Below, in pieces: positions 1 through 8,958 of a stretch of DNA of 64,000 nt. How positions within the stretch are numbered: the stretch's first letter is position 1; each line of letters opens with the position of its first letter. The translations under genes were made by a program, and so were the position numbers. The notes beneath the pieces are model-generated. The model worked only from the letters and a program-made list of their open reading frames with translations. It made no database searches and was not told the DNA's origin. This DNA comes from Komagataeibacter xylinus (GTDB lineage Bacteria > Pseudomonadota > Alphaproteobacteria > Acetobacterales > Acetobacteraceae), in NCBI RefSeq assembly GCF_009834365.1, contig NZ_CP041348.1:1674501-1738500 (forward strand), written 5' to 3'.

Positions 1-65
1 ATTCGCAGAACCATCTGCTCATGAAGCCGCTGGCCACACTGGGCGAGACCTCGGCCGCGGCGTAA
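1..65 (+). CDS. 3' end of an unidentified gene
   Basis: An open frame runs from the window edge to a TAA at 63-65 and encodes about 20 residues ending in ETSAAA. A GC-rich hairpin follows, as expected at the end of a gene. The fragment is too short to recognise a family. Confidence 0.5.
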   Translation, partial: SQNHLLMKPLATLGETSAAA

Positions 66-91
66 AACCCGGCCCCGCGCACTTGAAAACC

Positions 92-131
92 GGCCCGCCA
101 CGCCCTGACCGGCGGGCGGGCCGTTCTGTTT
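92..131 (+). terminator. Rho-independent terminator after the partial gene
   Basis: An 8-bp perfect stem, GGCCCGCC with GGCGGGCC, closes a 15-nt loop and is followed by the T-rich run GTTCTGTTT. It separates the upstream fragment from dld. Confidence 0.6.
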
Positions 132-267
132 GGGCATGCGACCTCAGCATTTTATGCGCACGTCGCCCGATGCGGAACATGCCAGACTATAAAACATCAT
201 TTTACGAATGCCCCCAGGCCGTGACTGGCGTGCGGGCATGAGGAAATGACATCGAGGAAAAGTAAAA

Positions 268-2001
268 ATGCTGAAAGCGGCACAGGACATGGCATCCACA
301 ACGGGCGCGCAACTGGTTACGGAACTCCAGCAGATCGTGGGCAACCACCATGTGCTGACCGAGGATGGCGCAACCCTTCCTTACCGGCGGGGGTTCCGTT
401 TTGGTGAGGGGCGTGCCCTTGCGGTCGTCATGCCCGGCTCGCTGGTGGAGCAGTGGCGTGTGTTGCAGGCCTGCGTGAAAGCAGGCGTGATCGTGATCAT
501 GCAGGCCGCCAATACCGGGCTGACTGGCGGCTCCACGCCTGATGGCAATACCTATGACCGTGATATCGTGATCGTGCACAGCATGCGCATGCGCACGATT
601 CACCTCATCGGCGGCGGCAGGCAGGTGGTGTGCCTGCCGGGCGCCACGCTCGACCAGCTCGAGACCATGCTCAGGCCCATCGGGCGCGAGCCGCATTCGG
701 TCATTGGCTCATCGTGCATCGGGGCGTCGGTCTTTGGCGGGGTCAGCAACAATTCCGGTGGCGCGCTGGTGCGCCGCGGGCCAGCCTATACCGACATGGC
801 GCTGTTTGCCCAGGTCTCGCCGCAGGGCGAACTGCAGCTTGTCAACCATCTTGGCATCGAGCTTGGCGCCGACCCCGAGGAGATTCTCAAGCACGCGGAG
901 GAAGGCAACTTCCCTGATGCCAGCATCAACTGGCAGGCCGGGCGCGGGCATGATGATGGCTACGCCACCCATGTGCGCGACGTGAACGCCGATACGCCCG
1001 CGCGCTTCAATGCCGACCTGCAGCGCCTGCACGAAGGGTCAGGCTGTGCTGGCAAGCTTGGCCTGTTCGCCGTGCGTCTTGACACGTTCGAGGCGGAAAA
1101 GGACCCGGTCGTTTTCTACATGGGCACCAACCAGACCGATGTGCTCGAAGATGTGCGCCGTCATATCCTGTCGGAATTCAAGGAACTGCCGATCGCAGGC
1201 GAGTACCTGCACCGTGATGCGTTCAACATTGCCGAGAAATACGGCAAGGACACCTTCGTCATCATCCGCATGATCGGCACCAGCCGCCTGCCCGCCATGT
1301 TCGCCATGAAAAATGCGTTTGACCGCATCGCGGACAGGATCGGCTTCCTGCCCAAGCATTTCAGCGACCGGTTCATGCAGTTCATGAGCAACTTTTTCCC
1401 CCAGCACCTGCCCGCGCGCATGCGTGATTACCGCGACCGCTTCGAGCATCACCTCATGCTCAAGGTCAGCGCCTCGGGCGCGCAGGAGGCGCGTGACTTC
1501 CTCAAAAGCCATTTCGCCACGCATGAAGGCGAATTCTTTGAATGCACGCCCGATGAAGGGGCCAAGGCCTTCCTGCACCGCTTTGCCGCTGCGGGTGCCG
1601 CCGTGCGGTACCGCAATGTCCATACCGACACGACCGAGAACATCGTAGCGCTCGACGTGGCGCTGCGCCGCAACGACCGCGAGTGGTTCGAGGTGCTACC
1701 CAAGGACATCGAGGACGAGATCATCGTCAAGCTGTACTACGGCCATTTCCTGTGCCACGTGATGCATCAGGATTACGTGGTGCGTAAGGGTTATGACTGC
1801 ATTGCGCTCGAGCACCGCATGCTGCCTGGCCTGGACAGGCGCGGCGCGCGCTACCCGGCGGAGCATAATTTCGGTCATCTCTATCAGGCACCTGAGGACG
1901 TGCTGGCCCATTACCGCCAGCTTGACCCGTGCAACTGTTTCAATCCCGGCATTGGTCAGGCGACCAAGCGCCGGAACTGGGTTGCCGAAAGCGTGGGGTA
2001 A
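268..2001 (+). CDS. dld: Quinone-dependent D-lactate dehydrogenase (Dld)
   Basis: This peripheral membrane FAD enzyme oxidises D-lactate to pyruvate and passes the electrons to ubiquinone. At 577 aa it has the length of E. coli Dld (571 aa). The N-terminal PCMH-type FAD-binding domain shows QAANTGLTGGSTP near residue 80 and SSCIGASVFGGVSNNSGGAL near residue 150, and the C-terminal half is the membrane-binding domain of the Dld family. The ATG at 268 has a GAGGA Shine-Dalgarno sequence. The gene lies just upstream of pdc in the same direction, so lactate carbon can pass straight from pyruvate to acetaldehyde, which fits lactate use by acetic acid bacteria. The family assignment is firm. Coupling to Pdc is inferred from adjacency. 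Confidence 0.95.
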   Translation: MLKAAQDMASTTGAQLVTELQQIVGNHHVLTEDGATLPYRRGFRFGEGRALAVVMPGSLVEQWRVLQACVKAGVIVIMQAANTGLTGGSTPDGNTYDRDIVIVHSMRMRTIHLIGGGRQVVCLPGATLDQLETMLRPIGREPHSVIGSSCIGASVFGGVSNNSGGALVRRGPAYTDMALFAQVSPQGELQLVNHLGIELGADPEEILKHAEEGNFPDASINWQAGRGHDDGYATHVRDVNADTPARFNADLQRLHEGSGCAGKLGLFAVRLDTFEAEKDPVVFYMGTNQTDVLEDVRRHILSEFKELPIAGEYLHRDAFNIAEKYGKDTFVIIRMIGTSRLPAMFAMKNAFDRIADRIGFLPKHFSDRFMQFMSNFFPQHLPARMRDYRDRFEHHLMLKVSASGAQEARDFLKSHFATHEGEFFECTPDEGAKAFLHRFAAAGAAVRYRNVHTDTTENIVALDVALRRNDREWFEVLPKDIEDEIIVKLYYGHFLCHVMHQDYVVRKGYDCIALEHRMLPGLDRRGARYPAEHNFGHLYQAPEDVLAHYRQLDPCNCFNPGIGQATKRRNWVAESVG

Positions 2002-2027
2002 GGCGCGAACAGCCTTACCGTGCTTTT
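1997..2027 (+). terminator. Possible terminator overlapping the dld stop
   Basis: GGTAAGGC and GCCTTACC form an 8-bp perfect stem with a 7-nt loop. It begins inside the dld stop region and is followed by GTGCTTTT. The T-run is short, so it may attenuate rather than fully end transcription before pdc. Confidence 0.5.
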
Positions 2028-2064
2028 GGCATGATGGCCCGGCTGCGGGCCATTCATGTGGATC

Positions 2065-2101
2065 CTCCCCCCGTTGGGGGAGAGGCGCGGCGCGCCGCGC
2101 C
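2065..2101 (+). promoter_or_regulatory. Two tandem GC hairpins in the pdc leader
   Basis: A 7-bp stem (CTCCCCC/GGGGGAG, 2065-2082) is followed directly by a perfect 18-bp palindrome (2084-2101, GGCGCGGCG plus its complement). They lie about 20 nt ahead of the pdc Shine-Dalgarno sequence AAGGAA. They could protect a processed pdc mRNA or block read-through from dld. The structure is seen in the sequence and the role is inference. Confidence 0.4.
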
Positions 2102-2130
2102 CGCCACGCAAGGGAAGGAAAGTCGTCATA

Positions 2131-3825
2131 ATGACATATACAGTTGGCCATTACCTTGGTGAACGCCTGGCGCAGATCGGGCTCAAGGACCATTTTGCGG
2201 TGGCGGGTGACTACAACCTCGTCCTGCTCGACCAGCTTCTTGAAATCGAGGGCCTGCGCCAGGTCTATTGCTGTAATGAACTGAACTGCGGCTTCAGCGC
2301 CGAGGGCTATGCCCGTGCCAATGGGGCGGGCGCTGCGGTGGTCACCTTCAGCGTGGGCGCGCTGTCTGCGCTCAACGCCATTGGCGGCGCCTATGCCGAG
2401 AACCTGCCGGTCATCCTGATTTCGGGTGCGCCCAATTCAAACGACCACGGCAGCGGGCACATCCTGCACCACACCACCGGCACGCCGGATTATGGCTACC
2501 AGCTTGAAATTGCCAAACGCCTGACCTGTGCCGCCGTGTCCATCACCGCGGCCGAGCACGCGCCGGTGCAGATCGACCACGCCATCCGCACGGCGCTGCG
2601 CGAGAAGAAGCCCGCCTATATCGAGATCGCGTGCAACGTTGCCTCCCAGCCCTGTTCGCGCCCCGGCCCGGTCAGCGCCATCCTGGCCGATGTGCCCTCC
2701 GACCCGGCCACGCTGAAGGTGGCGGTTGATGCGCTGGCCCGTTTCCTTGATGCGCGCAAGAAGCCCATCATTCTCGTCGGCAGCCGCCTGCGGGCCGCGG
2801 GCTGCGAGGAGGCGGCGATCCGCCTGGCTGATGCGCTGGGCTGCGCCGTGGTGAGCATGGCGGCGGCCAAGAGCTTCTTCCCCGAGGATCATCCGGCCTA
2901 TGCCGGTACTTACTGGGGTGATGTGAGCAGCCCCGGCGCGCAGCAGATCTTTGACTGGGCGGATGGCGTGCTGTGCCTGACCCCGGTGTTCAATGATTAC
3001 TCCACCGTTGGCTGGACCGCGTGGCCCAGGGGCGACAACGTGGCGCTGATGGAGGCGCGGCATATCGAGGCGGCGGGCACCACCTATGATGGCGTGCACC
3101 TGCGCGACGTGATCGATGCGCTGATTGCCCGCATCAAGGGGCAGCCCAAAAAGGATGCAACGCTGGTTGAATACAACCGCATCAAGGCCCCTGTAGCGCC
3201 GGTGGCGCCTGCAGCCCCCGATGCCCCGCTGGTCCGCGCCGAGATGGCGCGCCAGATCCAGGCGCTGCTGACATCCAACACCTCGGTCATCGCCGAGACG
3301 GGCGATTCGTGGTTCAACGCCATGCAGATGAAGCTGCCGCGTGGCGCGCGCGTGGAACTGGAAATGCAGTGGGGCCATATAGGCTGGTCCGTGCCCGCCA
3401 CCTTCGGTTACGCCGTGGCCGAGCCGGAGCGGCGGATCATTGCCATGATCGGCGATGGCTCCTTTCAACTGACCGCGCAGGAAGTGGCGCAGATGGTGCG
3501 GCTCAAGCTGCCGGTCATCATCTTCCTGGTCAATAACCGGGGCTACACCATCGAAGTCCAGATTCATGACGGTCCGTACAACAACGTCAAGAACTGGGAT
3601 TATGCCGGTCTGATGAAGGTGTTCAACGCCGAGGACGGTCACGGCCTGGGCTTCCGCGCCACCACGGGTGCGGAGATGGAAAAGGCCATTGCCGCAGCCC
3701 TGGCCAACAGGGAAGGCCCGACCCTGATCGAATGCCAGATCGACCGTGATGATTGTACGAGCGACCTGATCTCGTGGGGGCGGCGTGTTGCTTCCGCCAA
3801 CGCCCGGCCGCCTGCCGCGCGCTGA
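2131..3825 (+). CDS. pdc: Pyruvate decarboxylase
   Basis: This thiamine diphosphate enzyme decarboxylates pyruvate to acetaldehyde, which acetic acid bacteria oxidise to acetate. The 564-aa protein starts [13 protein letters not shown], has the catalytic Glu region [18 protein letters not shown] near residue 50, and carries the ThDP-binding GDG...NN motif ([10 protein letters not shown] ... [10 protein letters not shown]) near residues 450-475. The frame is open upstream, but the ATG at 2131 has a good AAGGAA site and gives the normal family length. Bacterial Pdc is rare outside acetic acid bacteria, Zymomonas and a few others, so it is a strong lineage marker. It is probably expressed with or after dld. 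Confidence 0.97.
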   Translation: MTYTVGHYLGERLAQIGLKDHFAVAGDYNLVLLDQLLEIEGLRQVYCCNELNCGFSAEGYARANGAGAAVVTFSVGALSALNAIGGAYAENLPVILISGAPNSNDHGSGHILHHTTGTPDYGYQLEIAKRLTCAAVSITAAEHAPVQIDHAIRTALREKKPAYIEIACNVASQPCSRPGPVSAILADVPSDPATLKVAVDALARFLDARKKPIILVGSRLRAAGCEEAAIRLADALGCAVVSMAAAKSFFPEDHPAYAGTYWGDVSSPGAQQIFDWADGVLCLTPVFNDYSTVGWTAWPRGDNVALMEARHIEAAGTTYDGVHLRDVIDALIARIKGQPKKDATLVEYNRIKAPVAPVAPAAPDAPLVRAEMARQIQALLTSNTSVIAETGDSWFNAMQMKLPRGARVELEMQWGHIGWSVPATFGYAVAEPERRIIAMIGDGSFQLTAQEVAQMVRLKLPVIIFLVNNRGYTIEVQIHDGPYNNVKNWDYAGLMKVFNAEDGHGLGFRATTGAEMEKAIAAALANREGPTLIECQIDRDDCTSDLISWGRRVASANARPPAAR

Positions 3826-3854
3826 AGCGCCTACGCCTTCATGGCCTGAAAGCG

Positions 3855-3880
3855 GGGGGTGCCTACGGGCGCCCCCTTGC
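3855..3880 (+). terminator. Terminator after pdc
   Basis: GGGGGTGCC and GGCGCCCCC pair around a TACG tetraloop with one T-G wobble, about 30 nt after the pdc stop. Only a short T-run follows. Confidence 0.5.
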
Positions 3881-3918
3881 TGTATGGGCCACGCATCAAC
3901 TGCAAGAGGATGGCCGAC

Positions 3919-4350
3919 ATGACCGGACAGACCGGCCCGCGCGTGGGCTGTGGCGCGGCCATTATTGATGAGGAAGGGCGAATTCTGCTGCTCAGACGCC
4001 TGCGCCAGCCGCAGGCAGGCTACTGGGGCCTGCCCGGTGGCAAGGTGGACGCGAACGAGACGACCTGCCAGGCGATGGCGCGGGAAATTGAAGAGGAAGT
4101 AGGGCTGATCGTAAAAGCCCCTGAATTCTTATGCCTGGTGGAGGAACTCGACACCGCGGCGGGGCATTTCTGGGTTTCCCCGGTTTATCTGGTCACGTCA
4201 TGGCAGGGCGAGCCACGGCTGATGGAGCCGGACAAGCATGAGGGCCCGCGCTGGTTTGCGCTCGATGCCCTGCCGGAGAACCTGACAACCCCCACCCGCC
4301 ATGCGGTGGAGGGACTGACACTTCAGGCAACCCTGAATTGTAAAAAATGA
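3919..4350 (+). CDS. Nudix hydrolase
   Basis: This is a 143-aa single-domain Nudix protein that should hydrolyse a nucleoside diphosphate-linked substrate. It has a complete Nudix box, GGKVDANE...REIEEEVGL, around residues 40-63 in the GX5EX7REUXEEXGU pattern. An ATG at 3910 is also in frame, but the GAGGA at 3906-3910 sits at proper distance only from the ATG at 3919. The substrate cannot be told from sequence. The length and YWGLPGGK start suggest an ADP-ribose/NADH or mutator-type enzyme. It stands alone downstream of the pdc terminator. Confidence 0.85.
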   Translation: MTGQTGPRVGCGAAIIDEEGRILLLRRLRQPQAGYWGLPGGKVDANETTCQAMAREIEEEVGLIVKAPEFLCLVEELDTAAGHFWVSPVYLVTSWQGEPRLMEPDKHEGPRWFALDALPENLTTPTRHAVEGLTLQATLNCKK

Positions 4351-4408
4351 CAAAGTTTGATTTTTGTCGTGGTTACCGGGGGCGATCCGGTCTCAGATAG
4401 GCGAAGGG

Positions 4409-4594
4409 TCAGGACGGGTCAGCTGCCGTATCGAGCGTGCGGGCATAATCGAGCAGCGCGCGGCGGTGGCGGGCATGGATCATGCGCGTGGTCAGGGACC
4501 GGGTCGGAATTTCATCCGTAATTAACGGAAGGGCACCGGCTGCGATGGATGAAGCTGCGGCAGACGGGGCGATCGTATCAACTGCAGGGGTCAT
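4409..4594 (-). CDS. Small hypothetical protein
   Basis: This 61-aa frame has an Ala-rich start and a basic stretch MIHARHRRALLDYARTLD that recalls DUF1127-like small proteins. An upstream in-frame TTG at 4618 would add 8 residues. The Shine-Dalgarno signal is weak and I recognise no family with confidence. The following AT-rich stretch up to 4890 shows no other gene. Confidence 0.35.
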   Translation of the reverse strand: MTPAVDTIAPSAAASSIAAGALPLITDEIPTRSLTTRMIHARHRRALLDYARTLDTAADPS

Positions 4595-4892
4595 TGCTGT
4601 TTTTCCGTTATGTGCCAAGGACAGGACAATCTCCGGTGAGTCGGGTTGTTAACCGAACGACACATTACCTAATGTTCATACATGTCAGAATTGAGGCATA
4701 AAAGACATACTGGCGCGGAAAGCTCATTTTTTCGTTCACATTTAATTTATCATATGGAACTCAGAAATAGGACCACGTTCCTCCCTGAACCTTTCCGCAA
4801 AGTAATGTGAGCGTCTTATCGACTGGCAGGAATTAAAAAATTATCTAAATTTTGTCCTCTGGCTAAAAAAATCAGGTGACTTGCCTGCACTC

Positions 4893-5876
4893 TCAGCCGA
4901 TATGGCGCAGGAACTGCCCCTTCTTCCAGGCATGGCACAGGGCGACTGTGCGCTCCGACCAGTCCTGGCCCAGGCTCTGCACCTGTCTGGTCTGGGCATG
5001 GGTGCCGGTCCACGCCAGAAGCTGGATGCGGCGTTGGATGACGAGGGCTGGCAGGATATCAAGGTCAGCCTGCGTCAGGTCGCCCGTGGCGCCGTAGCCC
5101 GCCAACCAGTGGTCAACCCAGCGCGGGGCCTGCGGATGGTCTTCGTAAAAACTCAGCGCTGCTGCCAGATCGTGCATGAACCAACTGATGCCGCAGTCAT
5201 CAAAATCGATCAGGCGGGTCTGCGTACCGCTGACTAGCAGGTTGGCCAGCCGCAGGTCGGCATGAATCAGGCCGAATCGTGCAGGGCTGGTGCCATAATC
5301 AGCCAGTTGGTCTGCAACCGTACGCAGGCAGCCTGCAATCAGGTCGCGGGCCGTATCGGTCATGCCCGGCGCGTCAGGCCACCGGCCCCACAGGGCATCG
5401 GGGCCGGTCATGGTGGCAGGGGTCCAGATTTTGCGGGTGAAGCCGGGCGGGCGCTGCCAGTGGCGGCTGTGGGCATGCAGGCGGGCTGTCACGTAGCCCA
5501 GCCGGGCGAAGGCGGCGGGGTCGATATCGGTGGTGGGCTCGGTGCCCTCCATCCAGTCAAACAGCACGGCATGGCGAGGCATGCCATCGGGGCCGCAAAG
5601 GGTGCGGATGCACCCGCCATCAAGGCCGGGCCGGGGCTGGGGCACGTCCAGACCTGTGGCATGCAGGGCATCGAGCCATGCCAGTTCGCTGCCAATCTCG
5701 GCGGCGGTATGATAGCCGGGCCGGTGCAGGCGCAGCACATGGCGCGGGCCGGATGGCGTATCGATGCGAAAGACGACGTTTTCTGAAATGGAAAGCAGGC
5801 TGGGCTGCGCATCACGCAGCGGGTACTGGGCCAGCGCTGCGTGGGCCAGCCGGTAAAGGGAGGCGGGATCGGTCAT
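4893..5876 (-). CDS. APH-family phosphotransferase
   Basis: This 327-aa kinase-like protein belongs to the phosphotransferase enzyme family (APH fold, near homoserine kinase II and SrkA/YihE). The catalytic loop is GLIHADLRLANLLV and the metal-binding motif is LIDFDDCG, both in the C-terminal half, with the order and spacing of active members. The start at 5876 has a strong GGAGAGGG site; an in-frame upstream start at 5903 is not supported. It lies 45 nt downstream of the OprB porin gene on the same strand, so the two may share a transcript. The substrate is unknown; a small-molecule or Ser/Thr protein kinase role is possible. Confidence 0.8.
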   Translation of the reverse strand: MTDPASLYRLAHAALAQYPLRDAQPSLLSISENVVFRIDTPSGPRHVLRLHRPGYHTAAEIGSELAWLDALHATGLDVPQPRPGLDGGCIRTLCGPDGMPRHAVLFDWMEGTEPTTDIDPAAFARLGYVTARLHAHSRHWQRPPGFTRKIWTPATMTGPDALWGRWPDAPGMTDTARDLIAGCLRTVADQLADYGTSPARFGLIHADLRLANLLVSGTQTRLIDFDDCGISWFMHDLAAALSFYEDHPQAPRWVDHWLAGYGATGDLTQADLDILPALVIQRRIQLLAWTGTHAQTRQVQSLGQDWSERTVALCHAWKKGQFLRHIG

Positions 5877-5921
5877 GATCCCTCTCCCATACCGCCTGGG
5901 CACGTATTGATGAAGGGTGGG

Positions 5922-7403
5922 TTAGAGAATGCAGTTGAACTGCAGGCCCATCACCGCCGCATCATGATAGGTGGTAGTGCCGCCGGGGCGGTTGATATAC
6001 TGGAAATCGGGCTGGAAGCTCATGCCGCGCGCGGTGTGGATGTTGTAGAAGACTTCGTACACATCCTCATGCGTCTGGATGCCCCAGGCCGGACCCCACT
6101 GGTTGTTCAGGTAGGGCGTGCCTGCCAGCGCCGAGGATTCCTGCTGCATCACCGAGGCGCGGCTCATCTCGAAATAATGGAACATCGCACCCACCGTATC
6201 GAGCGGGCGGCCCCATGCGGCGCCGGTTTCCACCATGCCGGCCCAGGCGTGGTATTTCATCGCCGAGACCTTGCCCGATGTATACATGAAGCCTGAAAGC
6301 GCGATCAGGCCGTTGGTCGGGCCCTTGCCGTTGCGGATGAACATCTGGTCGGCCTGGAACCACGCAGTGCTGACACCGGACTGCTTGCGGAAGGGCTGGC
6401 CCGTCAGCACGGCGGAGTTGCCGTTGATGTCGGAATACAGGTCGTTGTACTGCGAGTTGTCATAGCCATACCCCGCCTTGTAGTGACCGGCGAGGTGGTG
6501 TTTGCCGAATTCGGGCAGCCAGCCGAATTCCACCGGGGTGGAGAACTTGCCCAGCCCGCTCTGCGCCCAGGCCCAGCCCGAGATGCCACCGTTATAGGAA
6601 TGCGGGGAGACGGCAAACATCGAGGCCATGATGTAGGTATCGACCGTGGGCATGACGCGCATCACCACGCCAAGGTTGCCCGAAGGCCAGTCACGCCCGC
6701 CCGGCACGTATTTGCCCGGCGCGGGATTGCCGCAGATCGACACGTTCATGAAGTCACAGAACAGGGGGGATGCGGCAAAGAAGCTGCCCACCGGAATCCA
6801 GCCCGCGCTGATGTCGAGCCGGTTATGGAACAGTGACTGTTCGGCATACATGTACACAAGGTGGGCGACCACGTTACCACGCGCACCGTAGATCTGCTGC
6901 ACGCCGGCAAGCGAATCGTGGATGTAGTCCGTGCTGGCATTCCGGCCATGACCGTTCACGATCATGGTATGGGTCCAGAAATTCTTGGGCGCGCCTGCCA
7001 GCTTGTGCCAGTCGATATCGATTTCCACGCCGACCTGGCCTGCATCGGTCACGCCCTGCTTGGCGCCACCACGGAAGTTGCCTGCCAGTTCCTCATGCAC
7101 GTCGGCCTCGATATGCACGCCGTGCTTCTGCAGGTAGGGCTGAAGCCCCGCCCAGTCGCCAAAAAAGTGCTGGTTGCCGTAGGGCGCGCTGTAAAACAGC
7201 CCCGGATCCTGCACCGTAACATTACGGCGGGAGTTGATGTTGAGGCTGGGCTGTGCGCCGACAACGCCCTGGCCTTCTCCCGGAATGGCCTGTGCCCACG
7301 CACCACCTTCACCGCAGGTGAAAAAGGCAAGAAGAAACAGGGGGAAAAGCGCAAAAGAGCGGATAAATCTTCGGGTCATTCGCATATCGATAGCATATTT
7401 CAT
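5922..7403 (-). CDS. OprB-family carbohydrate-selective porin
   Basis: This outer membrane beta-barrel porin has 493 aa. The N-terminus has two Met starts and a hydrophobic signal peptide (FALFPLFLLAFF) with a likely cleavage at AWA-QA near residue 37. The mature part shows OprB hallmarks: FGDWAGLQPYLQKHGV near the start, repeated aromatic Gly-rich strands, and a C-terminal aromatic region ending GLQFNCIL. Such porins admit sugars, which acetic acid bacteria oxidise in the periplasm. The ATG at 7403 has an AAGG site 14 nt upstream; ATGs at 7385 and 7379 are alternatives. The AT-rich region above it (7404-7660) serves as a divergent promoter region with moaB. Confidence 0.88.
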   Translation of the reverse strand: MKYAIDMRMTRRFIRSFALFPLFLLAFFTCGEGGAWAQAIPGEGQGVVGAQPSLNINSRRNVTVQDPGLFYSAPYGNQHFFGDWAGLQPYLQKHGVHIEADVHEELAGNFRGGAKQGVTDAGQVGVEIDIDWHKLAGAPKNFWTHTMIVNGHGRNASTDYIHDSLAGVQQIYGARGNVVAHLVYMYAEQSLFHNRLDISAGWIPVGSFFAASPLFCDFMNVSICGNPAPGKYVPGGRDWPSGNLGVVMRVMPTVDTYIMASMFAVSPHSYNGGISGWAWAQSGLGKFSTPVEFGWLPEFGKHHLAGHYKAGYGYDNSQYNDLYSDINGNSAVLTGQPFRKQSGVSTAWFQADQMFIRNGKGPTNGLIALSGFMYTSGKVSAMKYHAWAGMVETGAAWGRPLDTVGAMFHYFEMSRASVMQQESSALAGTPYLNNQWGPAWGIQTHEDVYEVFYNIHTARGMSFQPDFQYINRPGGTTTYHDAAVMGLQFNCIL

Positions 7404-7666
7404 GCCGAATATAAACCTTGGCAGGGGAATTGTGTAAAAACTAATATTTTGCAAAATATTGGTAAAGATATTTTTTTTTGTTATATCAATAGATTTATGT
7501 AAAATGTTACTATTCCTTAGGGTGTTTTTTTTGTGCAATGCACAAATACATCAGAACTTCGTGTTTGTTCTCACATATTACTCATTTGCCCTATCCGGGC
7601 CCATGATATCGTACCCCGTCCGGCCGACCGTTGACGCAACCCCGTGGGAATGCTGAACATGGCCCC

Positions 7667-8218
7667 ATGTCACGCCTTGATATGAAAAAACCGTTTCTGC
7701 CCGTTCGCATCGCCGTGCTCACGGTATCCGATACCCGCACGCCCCAGACGGACAGGTCGGGCGATATACTGGCAGCCCGCATCACCACGGCGGGCCATGA
7801 AGTGGCTGCCCGCGCCATCGTGCCCGATGATGCGGGGCAGCTTGCGGCCACGCTGTCGGGCTGGATTGCCGACCCGCAGGTCGATGTGGTCATTTCCACC
7901 GGGGGCACGGGTGTGACCGGCCGTGATGTCACACCGGAAGCCTTTGACCGGGTGATCGAGAAGCGCATCGAAGGGTTTGGCGAACTGTTCCGCATGCTGT
8001 CGTACCAGAAGATCGGTACCTCCACCATCCAGTCCCGTGCGCTGGCAGGTGTGGCAGGAGGCACTTACCTGTTCGCCCTGCCCGGATCGACCGGCGCGGT
8101 GAAGGACGGGTGGGATGACATTCTGGTCTGGCAACTTGATAGCCGTCATGTGCCCTGCAATTTTGTTGAGCTCATGCCCCGCCTGCGCGAGCACCTGCCG
8201 CCCGGACATGATGACTGA
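7667..8218 (+). CDS. moaB: Molybdopterin adenylyltransferase-like protein MoaB
   Basis: This 183-aa MoaB/MogA-fold protein acts in molybdenum cofactor synthesis (adenylation of molybdopterin). It has the conserved [16 protein letters not shown] loop and the [11 protein letters not shown] segment near the C-terminus, and aligns along its length with E. coli MoaB ([21 protein letters not shown]). The start at 7667 (MSRLD) is chosen as the first ATG; the ribosome site is weak and a TTG at 7631 is also in frame. Moco is needed for molybdoenzymes such as xanthine or aldehyde oxidases in these bacteria. No other moa genes are in the window. Confidence 0.9.
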   Translation: MSRLDMKKPFLPVRIAVLTVSDTRTPQTDRSGDILAARITTAGHEVAARAIVPDDAGQLAATLSGWIADPQVDVVISTGGTGVTGRDVTPEAFDRVIEKRIEGFGELFRMLSYQKIGTSTIQSRALAGVAGGTYLFALPGSTGAVKDGWDDILVWQLDSRHVPCNFVELMPRLREHLPPGHDD

Positions 8219-8242
8219 TGCGCGAAATGCAGGGAAAAGGAT

Positions 8243-8283
8243 AAAGGTTTCCGGATGCCGTTCTGGTTGAAAAAGGCGGCATC
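8243..8283 (+). repeat. Degenerate half copy of the cloverleaf repeat (copy 1)
   Basis: This piece matches the left arm and first hairpin of the family: AAAGGTTTCCGGATGCCG, then AAAAAGGCGGC. The first hairpin is damaged on its left side and the second hairpin is absent. It lies between moaB and the DJ-1 gene. Confidence 0.5.
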
Positions 8284-8311
8284 GGGTTAAGGCAGGCTGA
8301 GGAGAAAAGGC

Positions 8312-8893
8312 ATGACAGGCACAAAAAAGCTGCTGTTGCTGGCGGGTGACTATGTCGAGGATTACGAGATCATGGTGCCCTTTCAGGCCCTGACCATGCT
8401 CGGCTACACGGTTGATACGGTCTGCCCCGGCAAAAAAAAGGGCGACTACGTGCTGACCGCCATCCATGATTTTGAGGGGGCGCAGACCTATAGCGAGAAG
8501 CCGGGCCACCGCTTCGTGCTCAATGCCGGTTTTGATGCGATCAGCCACGCTGATTACGCGGGCCTGATCCTGCCCGGTGGCCGCGCGCCGGAATATCTGC
8601 GACTCGATGCACAGGTGATCGAACTCGTCCGCGCCTTTGCCGATCGCCCTCTGGCCGCGATCTGCCATGCCGCCCAGCTTCTGGCGGCTGCCCGCATCAT
8701 TTCAGGCCGCAGGGTTTCCGCCTATCCCGCCTGCCGCCCCGATGTGGAACTGGCGGGTGGCGTTTATGCCGATATTGCCATTGATGCCGCCGTGACCGAT
8801 GGCATGCTGGTTACGGCGCCTGCATGGCCCGCGCACCCGGCCTGGCTGGCGCAGTTCATTGCCGTGTTGGGGGCGAAGGTCACACTCGCTTAA
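8312..8893 (+). CDS. DJ-1/PfpI family protein
   Basis: This 193-aa protein has the DJ-1/PfpI (glutamine amidotransferase-like) fold. The nucleophile elbow is [13 protein letters not shown] near residue 113, with Cys in the usual place, and the acidic partner lies in [14 protein letters not shown] near residue 15. Relatives act as glyoxalase III/deglycase or chaperones against aldehyde stress, which would suit a cell exposed to acetaldehyde. That link is inference. The ATG has a clear GAGGAGAAAAGG site. A short palindromic repeat starts 5 nt after the stop. Confidence 0.85.
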   Translation: MTGTKKLLLLAGDYVEDYEIMVPFQALTMLGYTVDTVCPGKKKGDYVLTAIHDFEGAQTYSEKPGHRFVLNAGFDAISHADYAGLILPGGRAPEYLRLDAQVIELVRAFADRPLAAICHAAQLLAAARIISGRRVSAYPACRPDVELAGGVYADIAIDAAVTDGMLVTAPAWPAHPAWLAQFIAVLGAKVTLA

Positions 8894-8898
8894 AAGCG

Positions 8899-8952
8899 GA
8901 GAAAAGTTTTCTGGTGAAGCTTTTTGAAAAAAGCTTCACCAGAAATTTCTGA
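8899..8952 (+). repeat. Cloverleaf repeat copy 2 (hairpin-2-only form)
   Basis: This copy lacks the GCCGCC hairpin. What remains is one long perfect stem, CTGGTGAAGCTTTTT with AAAAAGCTTCACCAG, flanked by AGAAAAGTTT and AAATTTCT. The family's usual TTTTTGG/CCAAAAA outer pair is here TTTCTGG/CCAGAAA, a compensated change. It sits between the convergent DJ-1 and folE genes, where it could stop transcription in both directions. Confidence 0.85.
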
Positions 8953-8958
8953 TTGTAT

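Noticed and set aside
2437..3642. A 401-codon open frame antisense to pdc
   Set aside because: It is a mirror of a highly conserved gene in GC-rich DNA. The peptide is rich in His, Arg and Gly and has no recognisable domain or ribosome site.
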